Source: a candidate division WOR-3 bacterium
GTDB lineage: Bacteria > SDB-A
Length of the DNA stretch: 48,227 nt
Direction of reading: 5' to 3'
Assembly: GCA_016934535.1 (NCBI GenBank)
Contig: JAFGSQ010000049.1
Coordinates: 1-48,227 of the forward strand
Shown: positions 17,474-25,300 of the stretch, in pieces
How positions within the stretch are numbered: the stretch's first letter is position 1
Layout of the letters: each line of letters opens with the position of its first letter
The notes under the pieces: generated by a model
What the model saw: the letters and a program-made list of their open reading frames with translations, nothing else
Told to the model about the DNA's origin: nothing
Database searches by the model: none
Translations under genes and position numbers: made by a program

Positions 17474-18676
17474 ATGAAAATCATTAATTTCGCTTTTCTT
17501 ATCCTTTTTGCGACTGTTATTTCGGCTCAGATTCCTCAGGTTGTAATAAACGAGTTCGCTGCCAAAGCCAATCCGGAATGGATTGAAATTTACAATACAA
17601 CCTCTTCGCCCATAGATCTTTCCGGTTGGTGTTTGATAAACACTCCGAACGACACTACTTTTCTTTCAGGAACGCTGGCCGGAAATGCTTATATGCTCGT
17701 TACACTTTCTTCATCTCAACTAAGTAACGACGGAGATATTATATCGCTTGCAAATTCTGCAGGAGACACTGTTGACTACGCAGGATACGGGACGAGAGGT
17801 CCTGCTCCTGTCGGTATATACAATTCAAACAATCCCGCCTTCAGCACTGCAAGAATAACTGACGGCTGTTACACTTCTCCAAACAACGGCCGAGATTTCA
17901 ACATAGACGGAACTCCGACACCGGGAACGGCGAACGATGCTCATCCGGCGCCTCTGAATGCTCAGGTTTCAATAAACGAACTGGACCCTTATGGGGGGAC
18001 TACTGTTTACGATTCTGTTGAATTGTTCAACTCTACCTCTTCCGACATAGATGTTGGCGGCTGGTTTATCTCCGACGGAGACGACTTTAAAGTTATTACA
18101 GGAACTCAGATAGTTCCCGCGAACGGATTTCTTGTTATAGACTCAAGCGATTTCAGCGGCGTCAATTTTACGAACGTCGATGTATGTTATCTCTTTATGG
18201 CCGACACGCAGAGAGTTGATCAACTTGGATGGTACAGCGATTCAAGCGAATATACATATCAACGTGTACCTGACGGCGGAGGTCCTCACGACGGATATAA
18301 CTGGGTAACCTCGGGAGGCGGAACCACGCTTTTCGACAAGATAGAAACCTGGGGCGAAACGAACGGAACTGTTCACGTCGTCGAAGAAACACCTGATGCA
18401 GTATTTCCCGAAGGATACTTCCTTGCCTGCCCATCTCTTTCAGGAAGAGGCGGAATTGAAGTGTCTTTTATGGCTCCCGGAGATTTTACCCTCGGAGTGT
18501 ATTCTCTGGACGGAAGACTTGTGAAAGAAATGTTTACCGGCAGAACCGAAAACCGATCATATTTAACATGGGATTTAAGCGACAGTGAAGGCAGACCGGT
18601 ATCACAGGGTCATTACATTTTGATGTTGTCCGACGACGATCAAAGAATATCTATTAAACTCGAAGTTATATACTGA
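17474..18676 (+). CDS. Secreted lamin-tail protein, paralogue of the preceding gene
   Basis: This 400-residue protein repeats the design of its neighbour: a signal peptide ending SAQ, two lamin-tail domains ('INEFAAKANPEWIEIYNTTSSPIDLSGW' and 'INELDPYGGTTVYDSVELFNSTSSDIDVGGW'), and a short C-terminal FlgD-like domain ('FTLGVYSLDGRLVKEMF...SQGHYILMLS'). It lacks the roughly 250-residue middle section of the larger paralogue. The gap between the two genes is 14 nt with a GGAGG. The pair looks like a tandem duplication followed by divergence. The gene ends just before a strong hairpin. Confidence 0.8.
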   Translation: MKIINFAFLILFATVISAQIPQVVINEFAAKANPEWIEIYNTTSSPIDLSGWCLINTPNDTTFLSGTLAGNAYMLVTLSSSQLSNDGDIISLANSAGDTVDYAGYGTRGPAPVGIYNSNNPAFSTARITDGCYTSPNNGRDFNIDGTPTPGTANDAHPAPLNAQVSINELDPYGGTTVYDSVELFNSTSSDIDVGGWFISDGDDFKVITGTQIVPANGFLVIDSSDFSGVNFTNVDVCYLFMADTQRVDQLGWYSDSSEYTYQRVPDGGGPHDGYNWVTSGGGTTLFDKIETWGETNGTVHVVEETPDAVFPEGYFLACPSLSGRGGIEVSFMAPGDFTLGVYSLDGRLVKEMFTGRTENRSYLTWDLSDSEGRPVSQGHYILMLSDDDQRISIKLEVIY

Positions 18677-18682
18677 TTAAAA

Positions 18683-20914
18683 TCAAGGGGCGTTATAAAA
18701 ACGCCCCTTGTAAAATTTCATAGAAAGTGAATTCATAACAACGCTGACAGACGAAAATGACATGGCCAGGGCTGCAAAAACAGGATTTAAAAGCCAGCCG
18801 GTCAGCCAGTAAAAAGCTCCCGCGGCAAGAGGAATACCGAGCAGATTGTAGAAAAAAGCCCAGAAAAGATTCTGTTTTATCTTTTTCATTGTAAATCTCG
18901 AAATATCCAGTGCCGTTATAACATCTCTCAGATCGTCTTTGACGAGAATTATATCGCCCGTTTCTATGGCTATATCTGTTCCGCCGCCGAGAGCGATACC
19001 TATATCGGCGGTAGCCAGCGCCGGGGCATCGTTAATTCCGTCTCCGACCATTGCGATTTTTTTTCCCGAACGTTTTATCTCTTCAATTTTTTTGGATTTT
19101 TCATTTGGCAGAACTTCGGCGAGAACATTTTCAATTCCGGTTTTTTCAGCGATTGAAGATGCCACCCTAAAACTGTCACCCGTTATCATGGACACCTTTA
19201 TTCCTCTGGTTTTTATTATTTTTACAACTTCAGCCGCTTCTTCTCGCACCGGATCGGAAAAAGTGAATATCGAAGCAGGTTTGCCGGACACCGACAACAG
19301 AACTACCGTCGCGTTTCCCGCTGAATCCAGCGTTTCTTTGATCCCTGTGACATCTGTTCCTGACAGCTCATGAAATTTCGGTGTGCCTATGAGTATGTCA
19401 GATCCGCCTATGACTCCTCCGATGCCTTTGCCGGGTGAAATGACAATTTTTTCGACTTCTTTAAACTCTGCATTTTTTTCAACAGCATAAACCGCCAAAG
19501 CTTTCGCAACGGGATGTTCTGATTTGGTTTCCAGTGAAAGCGCATACGAAAGTATTTCTTTCTCGTTAAAGTCACCCAACAAGGTGATGTCGCTCAAGGT
19601 AATTCTGCCTTCAGTAAGAGTTCCTGTTTTGTCGAACACGATTTCTTCGACCTTGAAAGCTTCTTCGAGAGCCTCGCTTTTTTTTATGAGAATGTTTCTT
19701 TTCGCGGCTAAACCCATCCCCATCATCACAGCAGTAGGAGTCGCAAGTCCCAGCGAACAGGGACAGGCGATAATCAGGATTGAAACGAACGAAGTCAGAG
19801 CGAATACAAACGGTTTTCCCAAAATCATCCAGACCGCAAATGAAACAACAGCAATAATAAGCACTGCCGGTACAAAGTAAAACGATATTCTGTCGGCGAG
19901 CAACTGAACGGGTGCTTTTGTGTTAAGGGCTTGATAAACGGTTTTAATTATCTGAGCGAGAACAGTTTCTGAACTCGATTTAGTGGCGGTGAATTTAATG
20001 AAACCGTTTAAGTTGACAGTGCCCCCGATAACTTTGTCTCCAACATTTTTTTCAATCGGAACACTCTCTCCTGTAATTGCCTTTTCGTCTACGTACGAGC
20101 TTCCAAACACTGTTTCGCCGTCAATAGGAATGGTTGTTCCTGGCCTTACCACGACGATGTCGCCCGGTTTTATCGAAAATGTATCAATCTCGATTTCGAC
20201 GCCGTCTTTTTCTATGAAAGCTTTTTTCGGCTGAAGATCTACTAGTTTTCTCACTGCGTCGTGTGTTTTTTTCTTCGCGAGGCTTTCGAGATATTTGCCG
20301 AGAGAAATGAAAACAAGAATAAAAGCGGCGCTTTCGAAATATAGATGATTCATGTGGTTTCCGGAATCTGTCAAAGAATGCAATGAAATGGCTACAGAAT
20401 AGAAATAGGCTGCCAAAGTACCGATTTCAACAAGAGAATCCATGTTCGGATTCCTCATCAAAAGCTTTTTTATTCCCGATGCGTATATATTCCAGTTTAC
20501 AGCCATTATCGCAGTTGTCACGGCGAATTGAAAAATAGCGTTGAACACAGTGTTTATTCTGGGAACATAAAGACCTGCCATAGGACCCATGGCAAGATAC
20601 AAAACAGGCAATGCGAGTATTAACGAAGCGATAAATCTTATAAAGAGTTTTTTTACATCGTCGCTATGCGACTGGTTTGAAAAGGGATAAGCGGATAAAC
20701 CGTTTGTTTTCAACGCCTTATACCCGAGCGAGTTTATTGACAGGATTATATCGTTCTCAGAAAGAAAGACGGGATCGAATTCAAAAAAACCTGTTTCGGT
20801 GGCAAGGTTAACGGCGACAGTGTTTATTCCTTTTTTGGAAGCAATGAATTTTTCAACGCCGGCGGCGCATGAAGCGCATGTCATTCCGGAAATTCTTAAA
20901 GTAGTACTTTGCAT
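18683..20914 (-). CDS. copA: Copper-translocating P-type ATPase CopA
   Basis: CopA exports Cu(I) across the inner membrane using ATP. It has one N-terminal heavy-metal-associated domain with GMTCASC (residues 9-15). The transmembrane region contains the ion-binding CPC motif ('IIACPCSLGLATP'). The phosphorylation site is DKTGTLTEG, the nucleotide-binding SEHP motif is present, and the hinge reads 'GDGINDAPALA'. The 743-residue length is normal. The CPC with downstream CopA-type helices favours Cu(I) over Zn/Cd. It lies directly downstream of a CsoR-type copper sensor in the same orientation, which supports copper control. Confidence 0.95.
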   Translation of the reverse strand: MQSTTLRISGMTCASCAAGVEKFIASKKGINTVAVNLATETGFFEFDPVFLSENDIILSINSLGYKALKTNGLSAYPFSNQSHSDDVKKLFIRFIASLILALPVLYLAMGPMAGLYVPRINTVFNAIFQFAVTTAIMAVNWNIYASGIKKLLMRNPNMDSLVEIGTLAAYFYSVAISLHSLTDSGNHMNHLYFESAAFILVFISLGKYLESLAKKKTHDAVRKLVDLQPKKAFIEKDGVEIEIDTFSIKPGDIVVVRPGTTIPIDGETVFGSSYVDEKAITGESVPIEKNVGDKVIGGTVNLNGFIKFTATKSSSETVLAQIIKTVYQALNTKAPVQLLADRISFYFVPAVLIIAVVSFAVWMILGKPFVFALTSFVSILIIACPCSLGLATPTAVMMGMGLAAKRNILIKKSEALEEAFKVEEIVFDKTGTLTEGRITLSDITLLGDFNEKEILSYALSLETKSEHPVAKALAVYAVEKNAEFKEVEKIVISPGKGIGGVIGGSDILIGTPKFHELSGTDVTGIKETLDSAGNATVVLLSVSGKPASIFTFSDPVREEAAEVVKIIKTRGIKVSMITGDSFRVASSIAEKTGIENVLAEVLPNEKSKKIEEIKRSGKKIAMVGDGINDAPALATADIGIALGGGTDIAIETGDIILVKDDLRDVITALDISRFTMKKIKQNLFWAFFYNLLGIPLAAGAFYWLTGWLLNPVFAALAMSFSSVSVVMNSLSMKFYKGRFYNAP
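18684..18710. terminator. Perfect 10-bp hairpin between convergent genes, overlapping the copA 3' end
   Basis: CAAGGGGCGT (18684-18693) pairs perfectly with ACGCCCCTTG (18701-18710) across a 7-nt loop. It lies 8 nt after the lamin-tail gene stop and also encodes the last nine codons of copA on the other strand. T-runs on both sides are short (TAAAATTT and ATTTTAA), so it may act weakly in both directions. Confidence 0.6.
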
Positions 20915-20953
20915 TATATTTTCCTTTTAAAAGCAGATTTCCTGTTTAAAATT

Positions 20954-21226
20954 TCAACGGTTGAAAAGTTTTGAGACAGCGAGAACCTCTTCTATCATTT
21001 TATTTTTTGTTTTGGTGCTTCCTGAATCAAAAGCCCTGCCGAAGCATTTTTTAAGGTGACGACGAAGCATCATTTCGTGAGAAGATCTCAGCAGTCCTAT
21101 GACTGCCAGGTTCTGCTGCATAACTGAAATGCATTCTTTGTCGTTTTCGACCATTTCTATTATTTTTTCAACGTGACTGCGGGCTTTTTTCAAATTCAGC
21201 AGTATATTATTTTTATCTTCTTTCAT
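20954..21226 (-). CDS. csoR: Copper-sensing repressor CsoR (DUF156 family)
   Basis: This is a 90-residue all-helical DUF156 protein. The Cu(I) ligand triad of CsoR is visible as Cys32, His57 and Cys61. The spacing (25 and 4) is exactly that of the M. tuberculosis CsoR ligands Cys36, His61 and Cys65. FrmR/RcnR-type members differ at these sites. I start it at the ATG at 21226, because GGAGGT lies 5 nt upstream; an ATG at 21238 would be inside the untranslated leader. Copper binding is expected to release it from DNA and derepress copA, the next gene. Confidence 0.9.
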   Translation of the reverse strand: MKEDKNNILLNLKKARSHVEKIIEMVENDKECISVMQQNLAVIGLLRSSHEMMLRRHLKKCFGRAFDSGSTKTKNKMIEEVLAVSKLFNR

Positions 21227-21237
21227 TAACACCTCCA

Positions 21238-21250
21238 CCTATGGTATAGG
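21238..21250. promoter_or_regulatory. Candidate CsoR operator
   Basis: The imperfectly centred palindrome CCTAT-GGT-ATAGG overlaps the expected transcription start of csoR, 3 nt downstream of its -10 box. A repressor bound here would block initiation. It is shorter and more AT-rich than characterised CsoR operators, so the call rests on position and symmetry only. Confidence 0.45.
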
Positions 21251-21252
21251 AT

Positions 21253-21281
21253 AATATAATAATTATTGTGTCGCTCGTCAA
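21253..21281 (-). promoter_or_regulatory. Promoter of csoR-copA
   Basis: On the minus strand, TTGACG (21281-21276), a 17-nt spacer and TATATT (21258-21253) form a good sigma-70 promoter 27 nt before the csoR ATG. Confidence 0.75.
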
Positions 21282-21313
21282 GATTAATCAGAACAGAAAA
21301 TGAAATTCATTTA

Positions 21314-21342
21314 TTGTCTGATATGTCGATTCTTTGTATAAT
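21314..21342 (+). promoter_or_regulatory. Promoter of the mntP gene run
   Basis: TTGTCT (21314-21319), 17 nt and a perfect TATAAT (21337-21342) stand back to back with the csoR promoter. Transcription would start near 21349. Confidence 0.6.
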
Positions 21343-21345
21343 TCT

Positions 21346-21936
21346 GTGAAAAATTTCACTAAAAAGGCGATAATTCTGAATTTAATTACATTGCTGGCCC
21401 TGTCAGTAGCGCTCGCTTCCGACGCATTCGCGGTTTCTGTCGTTACCGGATTTTCTCATAAAAATTCCGGAAGAACTATGGCTCTTATATTGGCCTTTTA
21501 TTTCGGACTTTTTCAGACTCTGATGCCGGTGGCGGGGTGGATAACGGGCAAATACCTGTTGAATTTATTTTCAAATATTGATCACTGGATCGCTTTTGTA
21601 TTGCTTTTTGCAGTTGGAGTAAAAATGATCTGGGGTGCGTTCAAAAAAAATGAAAAAAATCCCGAAACTCTGAAAAAAGGATACATCATTTTACTCGCTT
21701 TAGCTACAAGCATAGATGCTTTCGCCGTAGGATTGACTTTCGAATTCCTCCTGAAAGGCATAATATTATCAATCACTGTGATCGGCGCAATTACAGCCCT
21801 TTTGACATATTGCGGTTTTTTTCTTGGAAAAAAATTCGGTGAATTCGTTGGAAGAAAAGCGGAAATATTCGGAGGTTTGATTTTAATTGCAATAGGTGTA
21901 AAAATAGTTGTTGAGCATCTTTTAAACGAAGGATGA
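21346..21936 (+). CDS. mntP: Manganese efflux pump MntP family protein
   Basis: This is a six-helix inner-membrane protein of the MntP (DUF204) family, which exports Mn(II). The duplicated signature is clear: 'LALSVALASDAFAVSVVTGF' in the first half and 'LALATSIDAFAVGLTFEF' in the second, each with the conserved Asp-Ala-Phe-Ala core. The start is uncertain. A TTG at 21334 overlaps the predicted -10. The GTG used here lies close to the predicted transcription start and has no ribosome-binding site. A CTG at 21376 with AAGG upstream would give 'MNLITLLALS', the closest match to family N-termini. No yybP-type riboswitch is visible. Confidence 0.85.
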   Translation: MKNFTKKAIILNLITLLALSVALASDAFAVSVVTGFSHKNSGRTMALILAFYFGLFQTLMPVAGWITGKYLLNLFSNIDHWIAFVLLFAVGVKMIWGAFKKNEKNPETLKKGYIILLALATSIDAFAVGLTFEFLLKGIILSITVIGAITALLTYCGFFLGKKFGEFVGRKAEIFGGLILIAIGVKIVVEHLLNEG

Positions 21937-21943
21937 ATTGTTT

Positions 21944-22624
21944 ATGAAATCAGACAGAATATTAATGTCAGGCCTGTTTATTTTGGCAATGTTCCCCGCG
22001 ATCAGTTATTCTCTTCATCCGGAAGAAAAGGCGTTGCTTTCTTCATGGGAGGAATATCAGAAAAGCAATCCCAAAACAGTTGTGTTCGAAAAAGTTTCGG
22101 AAATGACCTATGAGTTCAAAACCGAATTGTTCCCTTTCGATGGAATCGTTAAAGTACTTAACGTTGTCATTGACGAAGATATGCCATCAAACGAAGGATA
22201 CAAGGTAGGATTCATCGAAACGGAGCTTGTCGGAGTCCCGGAAGATTTCTTTGAGAAGCATTATTACAGTTATTCAATATGGCAAAGAGACAACACCCTC
22301 TATTTCAGCGATGAAACAGACAGCTGGATCAGGTTAAGCGATCTGAGCGTTCAATGTAATTCGTGCGCTTATCCGGTTCAACCCCTGACGTCTTTTTTTT
22401 CTGTGCTTTCGGCCTTGTTTCCAGTGGTTGTAATGATCGGAATTCTATTGATTGTCTTTGTCTTATCCATGGTGATTCAAAAGAAAAACAGTAAATACAT
22501 GGAATACGCGAGAAAAGCGACTCAAAGATCTCTCGAAATCGCCGAAAAATCGATTGTGTTGAACGAAGAAAACAATGTCATTCTCAAAGAAATTCTCGAA
22601 GAAATAAAAAAACAGGCAAAATGA
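21944..22624 (+). CDS. Membrane protein with periplasmic domain and C-terminal coiled coil, unknown
   Basis: I do not recognise this 226-residue protein. An N-terminal signal (residues about 8-24) leads to a soluble region of about 130 residues. This contains a single Cys pair ('QCNSCAYPV') just before a strong transmembrane helix ('FFSVLSALFPVVVMIGILLIVFVLSMVI', about 148-175). A charged helical tail rich in Lys/Glu follows. The topology suggests an exported domain and a cytoplasmic coiled coil. It sits between mntP and a ferritin-like gene, so a link to metal homeostasis is possible but only by position. I use the ATG at 21944, with AAGGA upstream. Confidence 0.65.
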   Translation: MKSDRILMSGLFILAMFPAISYSLHPEEKALLSSWEEYQKSNPKTVVFEKVSEMTYEFKTELFPFDGIVKVLNVVIDEDMPSNEGYKVGFIETELVGVPEDFFEKHYYSYSIWQRDNTLYFSDETDSWIRLSDLSVQCNSCAYPVQPLTSFFSVLSALFPVVVMIGILLIVFVLSMVIQKKNSKYMEYARKATQRSLEIAEKSIVLNEENNVILKEILEEIKKQAK

Positions 22625-22633
22625 GGAGGAAAA

Positions 22634-23131
22634 ATGGGAGAGAAAGGAATTCAGATACTGAAGATCAACGTAGATCAGCTTTTGAAAATTCTTAACAAGG
22701 CATTTTCAGACGAATGGCTGGCGTATTATCAATACTGGATAGGTTCTAAAGTCGTGAAAGGTCCGATGAAAGAATCTGTCATAGCCGAACTCGTTCAGCA
22801 TTCTGCGGACGAACTGCGCCACGCCGATATGCTCACTCTGAGAATTGTTCAATTGGGAGGAACTCCTGTTCTCAGGCCGGAAGACTGGTATAAAATGACA
22901 AATTGCGGATACGACGCTCCCGAAGACCCTTACGTGAAAAATATCCTTGAACAGAACGTCAAGGGCGAGCGCTGCGCGATAGATACTTATTCGGACATAC
23001 TTGAGCTGACTAAAGACAAGGATCCGGTGACTTACAATATCATTCTGCAGATACTTCAGGATGAAATCGAACACGAAGAGGATCTTCAGGCTCTCTTGGA
23101 AGACTTTGAAATGATGATGAAGAAAAAGTAA
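22634..23131 (+). CDS. Ferritin-like diiron protein, thioferritin (Dps-like) type
   Basis: This 165-residue four-helix bundle has bacterioferritin-type diiron ligands: Glu27, Glu60-x-x-His63, Glu112 and Glu144-x-x-His147. Cys91 ('TNCGYDAP') and Cys114 ('GERCAIDTY') flank the third helix. A Cys pair beside a bacterioferritin-like site is the hallmark of the DPSL/thioferritin group, which uses peroxide to oxidise and store iron and protects against oxidative stress. The assignment to that group is from remembered motif resemblance. The gene has GAGGA upstream, and an FAD-dependent reductase gene begins immediately after its stop. Confidence 0.8.
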   Translation: MGEKGIQILKINVDQLLKILNKAFSDEWLAYYQYWIGSKVVKGPMKESVIAELVQHSADELRHADMLTLRIVQLGGTPVLRPEDWYKMTNCGYDAPEDPYVKNILEQNVKGERCAIDTYSDILELTKDKDPVTYNIILQILQDEIEHEEDLQALLEDFEMMMKKK

Positions 23132-24214
23132 ATGCCTTTCGACATAGCCGTAATAGGAGGAGGTCCGGCGGGAGCGACCTTGGCGAGACTTGTTTCGAAA
23201 AAATTCAAAGTTCTCATCATGGACAAAAAAAATCTTGAATCCGGTTATCCGCAATGTTTATCCGAGGAAAAAAACTGCGGCGGCCTCCTGGCTCCTGACG
23301 CACAAAAAATGCTGGCTAAATTCGGATTGGGTCTTCCGAAAGATGTTCTCGTCGAACCCCAGCTTTTTTCAGTCAAAGCCATAGATATTAAAACCGGTTT
23401 GATGCGGCACTATCAAAGGCATTATATCAACATCGACAGATTAAAATTCGACAGATGGCTTTTATCGCTCGCTTCGGATTCGGTCGAATATGAAACAAGC
23501 GCTTTTTATCTCTCACACTCTGAAAATGACAGAGGTTGCGATATATTTTACAGAAAAAACGGAAATGTAAAGAAGGTCTTTGCGAAAATAGTCGTCGGTG
23601 CCGACGGGGCGTCCTCTTCAGTGAGAAGAAATACTTTTCCCGAAAAGAGGATTAGAAGATATTTATCGGTTCAGGAATGGCACGAAACCGGCGATACGAC
23701 TCCGTATTTTTCTTCAATCTTCGACGGGGAGACGACTGATTTTTATTCATGGACTATTCCGAAAAACGGATCGTTGATTCTCGGCTCTGCTTTCTATGAT
23801 CCCCGCGGAATATCGGAAAAATTTCTTTCTCTAAAGAAGAAACTTGTTGAATTCGGATTTACGTTCAAAAAAGATTTCAGAAATAAAGGGTGTTACCTTG
23901 AAAGGCCGGCAAGTATTTCAGAGCTCGCTTTTTCGAGAGGAAAAACGGCGATGATCGGTGAAGCTGGGGGCTTTATAAGTCCGAGCTCAGCCGAAGGATT
24001 GAGTTACGCGTTCTGGAGCGCCCTGAATTTGTCAAAGAGCCTGGAAGATGGAACAGAGAAGTTTTCCGCGAAGTACGCAAGGAATTCAAGAGGCATAGCC
24101 GCCAACATAGCCGGAAAAATACTTAAATCCCCTTTTATGTTCAATCCTTTCCTCAGGGAGACTATTATGAAATTAAAGTTGAACAGTGTTGAAGTTCTCG
24201 ATGAAAATGTATGA
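23132..24214 (+). CDS. FAD-dependent oxidoreductase, geranylgeranyl reductase-like
   Basis: This 360-residue flavoprotein has the N-terminal Rossmann motif 'VIGGGPAGATLARL' (residues 7-20), the second FAD segment 'VVGADGASSSVRR' (about 154-166) and the C-terminal 'IGEAGGFISPSSAEGLSYAFWSA'. This layout is that of the geranylgeranyl reductase/CbrA-like family, members of which reduce isoprenoid chains or have unknown substrates. The Cys-containing stretch 'CLSEEKNCGGLL' occupies the place of the family's conserved Cys region. It starts directly after the ferritin-like gene without a gap, so the two are translated together. Confidence 0.82.
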   Translation: MPFDIAVIGGGPAGATLARLVSKKFKVLIMDKKNLESGYPQCLSEEKNCGGLLAPDAQKMLAKFGLGLPKDVLVEPQLFSVKAIDIKTGLMRHYQRHYINIDRLKFDRWLLSLASDSVEYETSAFYLSHSENDRGCDIFYRKNGNVKKVFAKIVVGADGASSSVRRNTFPEKRIRRYLSVQEWHETGDTTPYFSSIFDGETTDFYSWTIPKNGSLILGSAFYDPRGISEKFLSLKKKLVEFGFTFKKDFRNKGCYLERPASISELAFSRGKTAMIGEAGGFISPSSAEGLSYAFWSALNLSKSLEDGTEKFSAKYARNSRGIAANIAGKILKSPFMFNPFLRETIMKLKLNSVEVLDENV

Positions 24215-24254
24215 ATTTTGTTGGATATAAATCAAATTCAATGAAACAAAACTT

Positions 24255-25289
24255 ATGACTGCTCAAAAAGAAATCGAAAAAAGCGTTCTGATACCCAGCG
24301 CAGCCTACACTGTGAGCAAAAATACCATTAATTCTGTTTCCTGGACTTTAAAAAAACCGTCCGCCGGAGATCTCGTATACTGCATTGTGGATAAAATCGG
24401 TCAGCACACTCAGATAGAAAACAAATCCGGAAGGATACACAGACTCAGGGAGGGGATGGAGATAGTCTGTGTTTTCGGGAACAGATACGCGGCTGATTAT
24501 TACGAAGGGATAGTCCCTCTATCAATGCCTGAGAAAGCGAATGTTCTATCGAGATCGGGAATTATCGGATTAGTCAGAAAAAAGAGTTCCAAAGTGATTT
24601 TTCCCACGGATGTGAAATGTCTGGGTTATATCTCTGACAATTCGGGAAAAACTATAAATACAGCTGATTTCTCTCTAATAAATCCCAGATCCTGCGTCAA
24701 AAAATATCCGAGGGCTAAAATGATACTTGTATGCGGGTCTTCGATGAACTCGGGAAAAACTACGGCGGCGGCGGCGTGCTGTACGGCTCTTTCAAAATCC
24801 GGTAAAAACGTCAGGGCTTCAAAGATAACCGGAACTGCAGGGCTCAAAGATATTCTTCTTATGAACGATTCCGGAGCCAGGAGATTCGCGGATTTCAGTT
24901 TTCTCGGTTACCCATCCACTTATATGCTCGGCGAAGAAGAGCTTTTGAAAATTTTCAACTCCTTAGATTTGAAATACGCCAACAATAAGGAGAATTACTG
25001 GGTGGTTGAAACGGCAGACGGCATAATGCAGAGAGAGACCTCTATTCTTCTGCGTCATGAAACCGTCAGGGAAAGGATACACAGACTTATTTATTGCGCT
25101 CTCGATCCATTAGGCGTCCATGGAGGAATTGAAGTTATGGCTAAAGAATACGACCTAAAACCGGATTTAATATCGGGAGTGGTCTCCGGTTCTCCTGTTC
25201 ACCTCGAGGAATGCGCTGAAATGACCCAAATACCTTTGGTGAACTCAATGTTATTCGATAATGCGTATCTTTTTGAACTCTTGAAATAA
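24255..25289 (+). CDS. P-loop NTPase of unknown function (DUF1611/MobB-like)
   Basis: This 344-residue protein has an N-terminal beta-rich domain of about 120 residues ('GDLVYCIVDKIGQHTQIE', 'EIVCVFGNRYAADYYEGIVP'). This is followed by a P-loop NTPase domain whose Walker A is 'CGSSMNSGKTTAAAA' (about residues 160-174). A later 'VVETADGIMQRET' strand resembles the Walker B region of the SIMIBI class. It recalls the DUF1611 and MobB-like proteins. No function is established for this arrangement. It follows the flavoprotein by 40 nt and may belong to the same transcript. Confidence 0.65.
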   Translation: MTAQKEIEKSVLIPSAAYTVSKNTINSVSWTLKKPSAGDLVYCIVDKIGQHTQIENKSGRIHRLREGMEIVCVFGNRYAADYYEGIVPLSMPEKANVLSRSGIIGLVRKKSSKVIFPTDVKCLGYISDNSGKTINTADFSLINPRSCVKKYPRAKMILVCGSSMNSGKTTAAAACCTALSKSGKNVRASKITGTAGLKDILLMNDSGARRFADFSFLGYPSTYMLGEEELLKIFNSLDLKYANNKENYWVVETADGIMQRETSILLRHETVRERIHRLIYCALDPLGVHGGIEVMAKEYDLKPDLISGVVSGSPVHLEECAEMTQIPLVNSMLFDNAYLFELLK

Positions 25290-25300
25290 AGGAGATGAAA

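Noticed and set aside
21239-21345. yybP-ykoY manganese riboswitch before mntP
   Set aside because: The gap is too short and is filled by two promoters; no riboswitch-like stems are visible.
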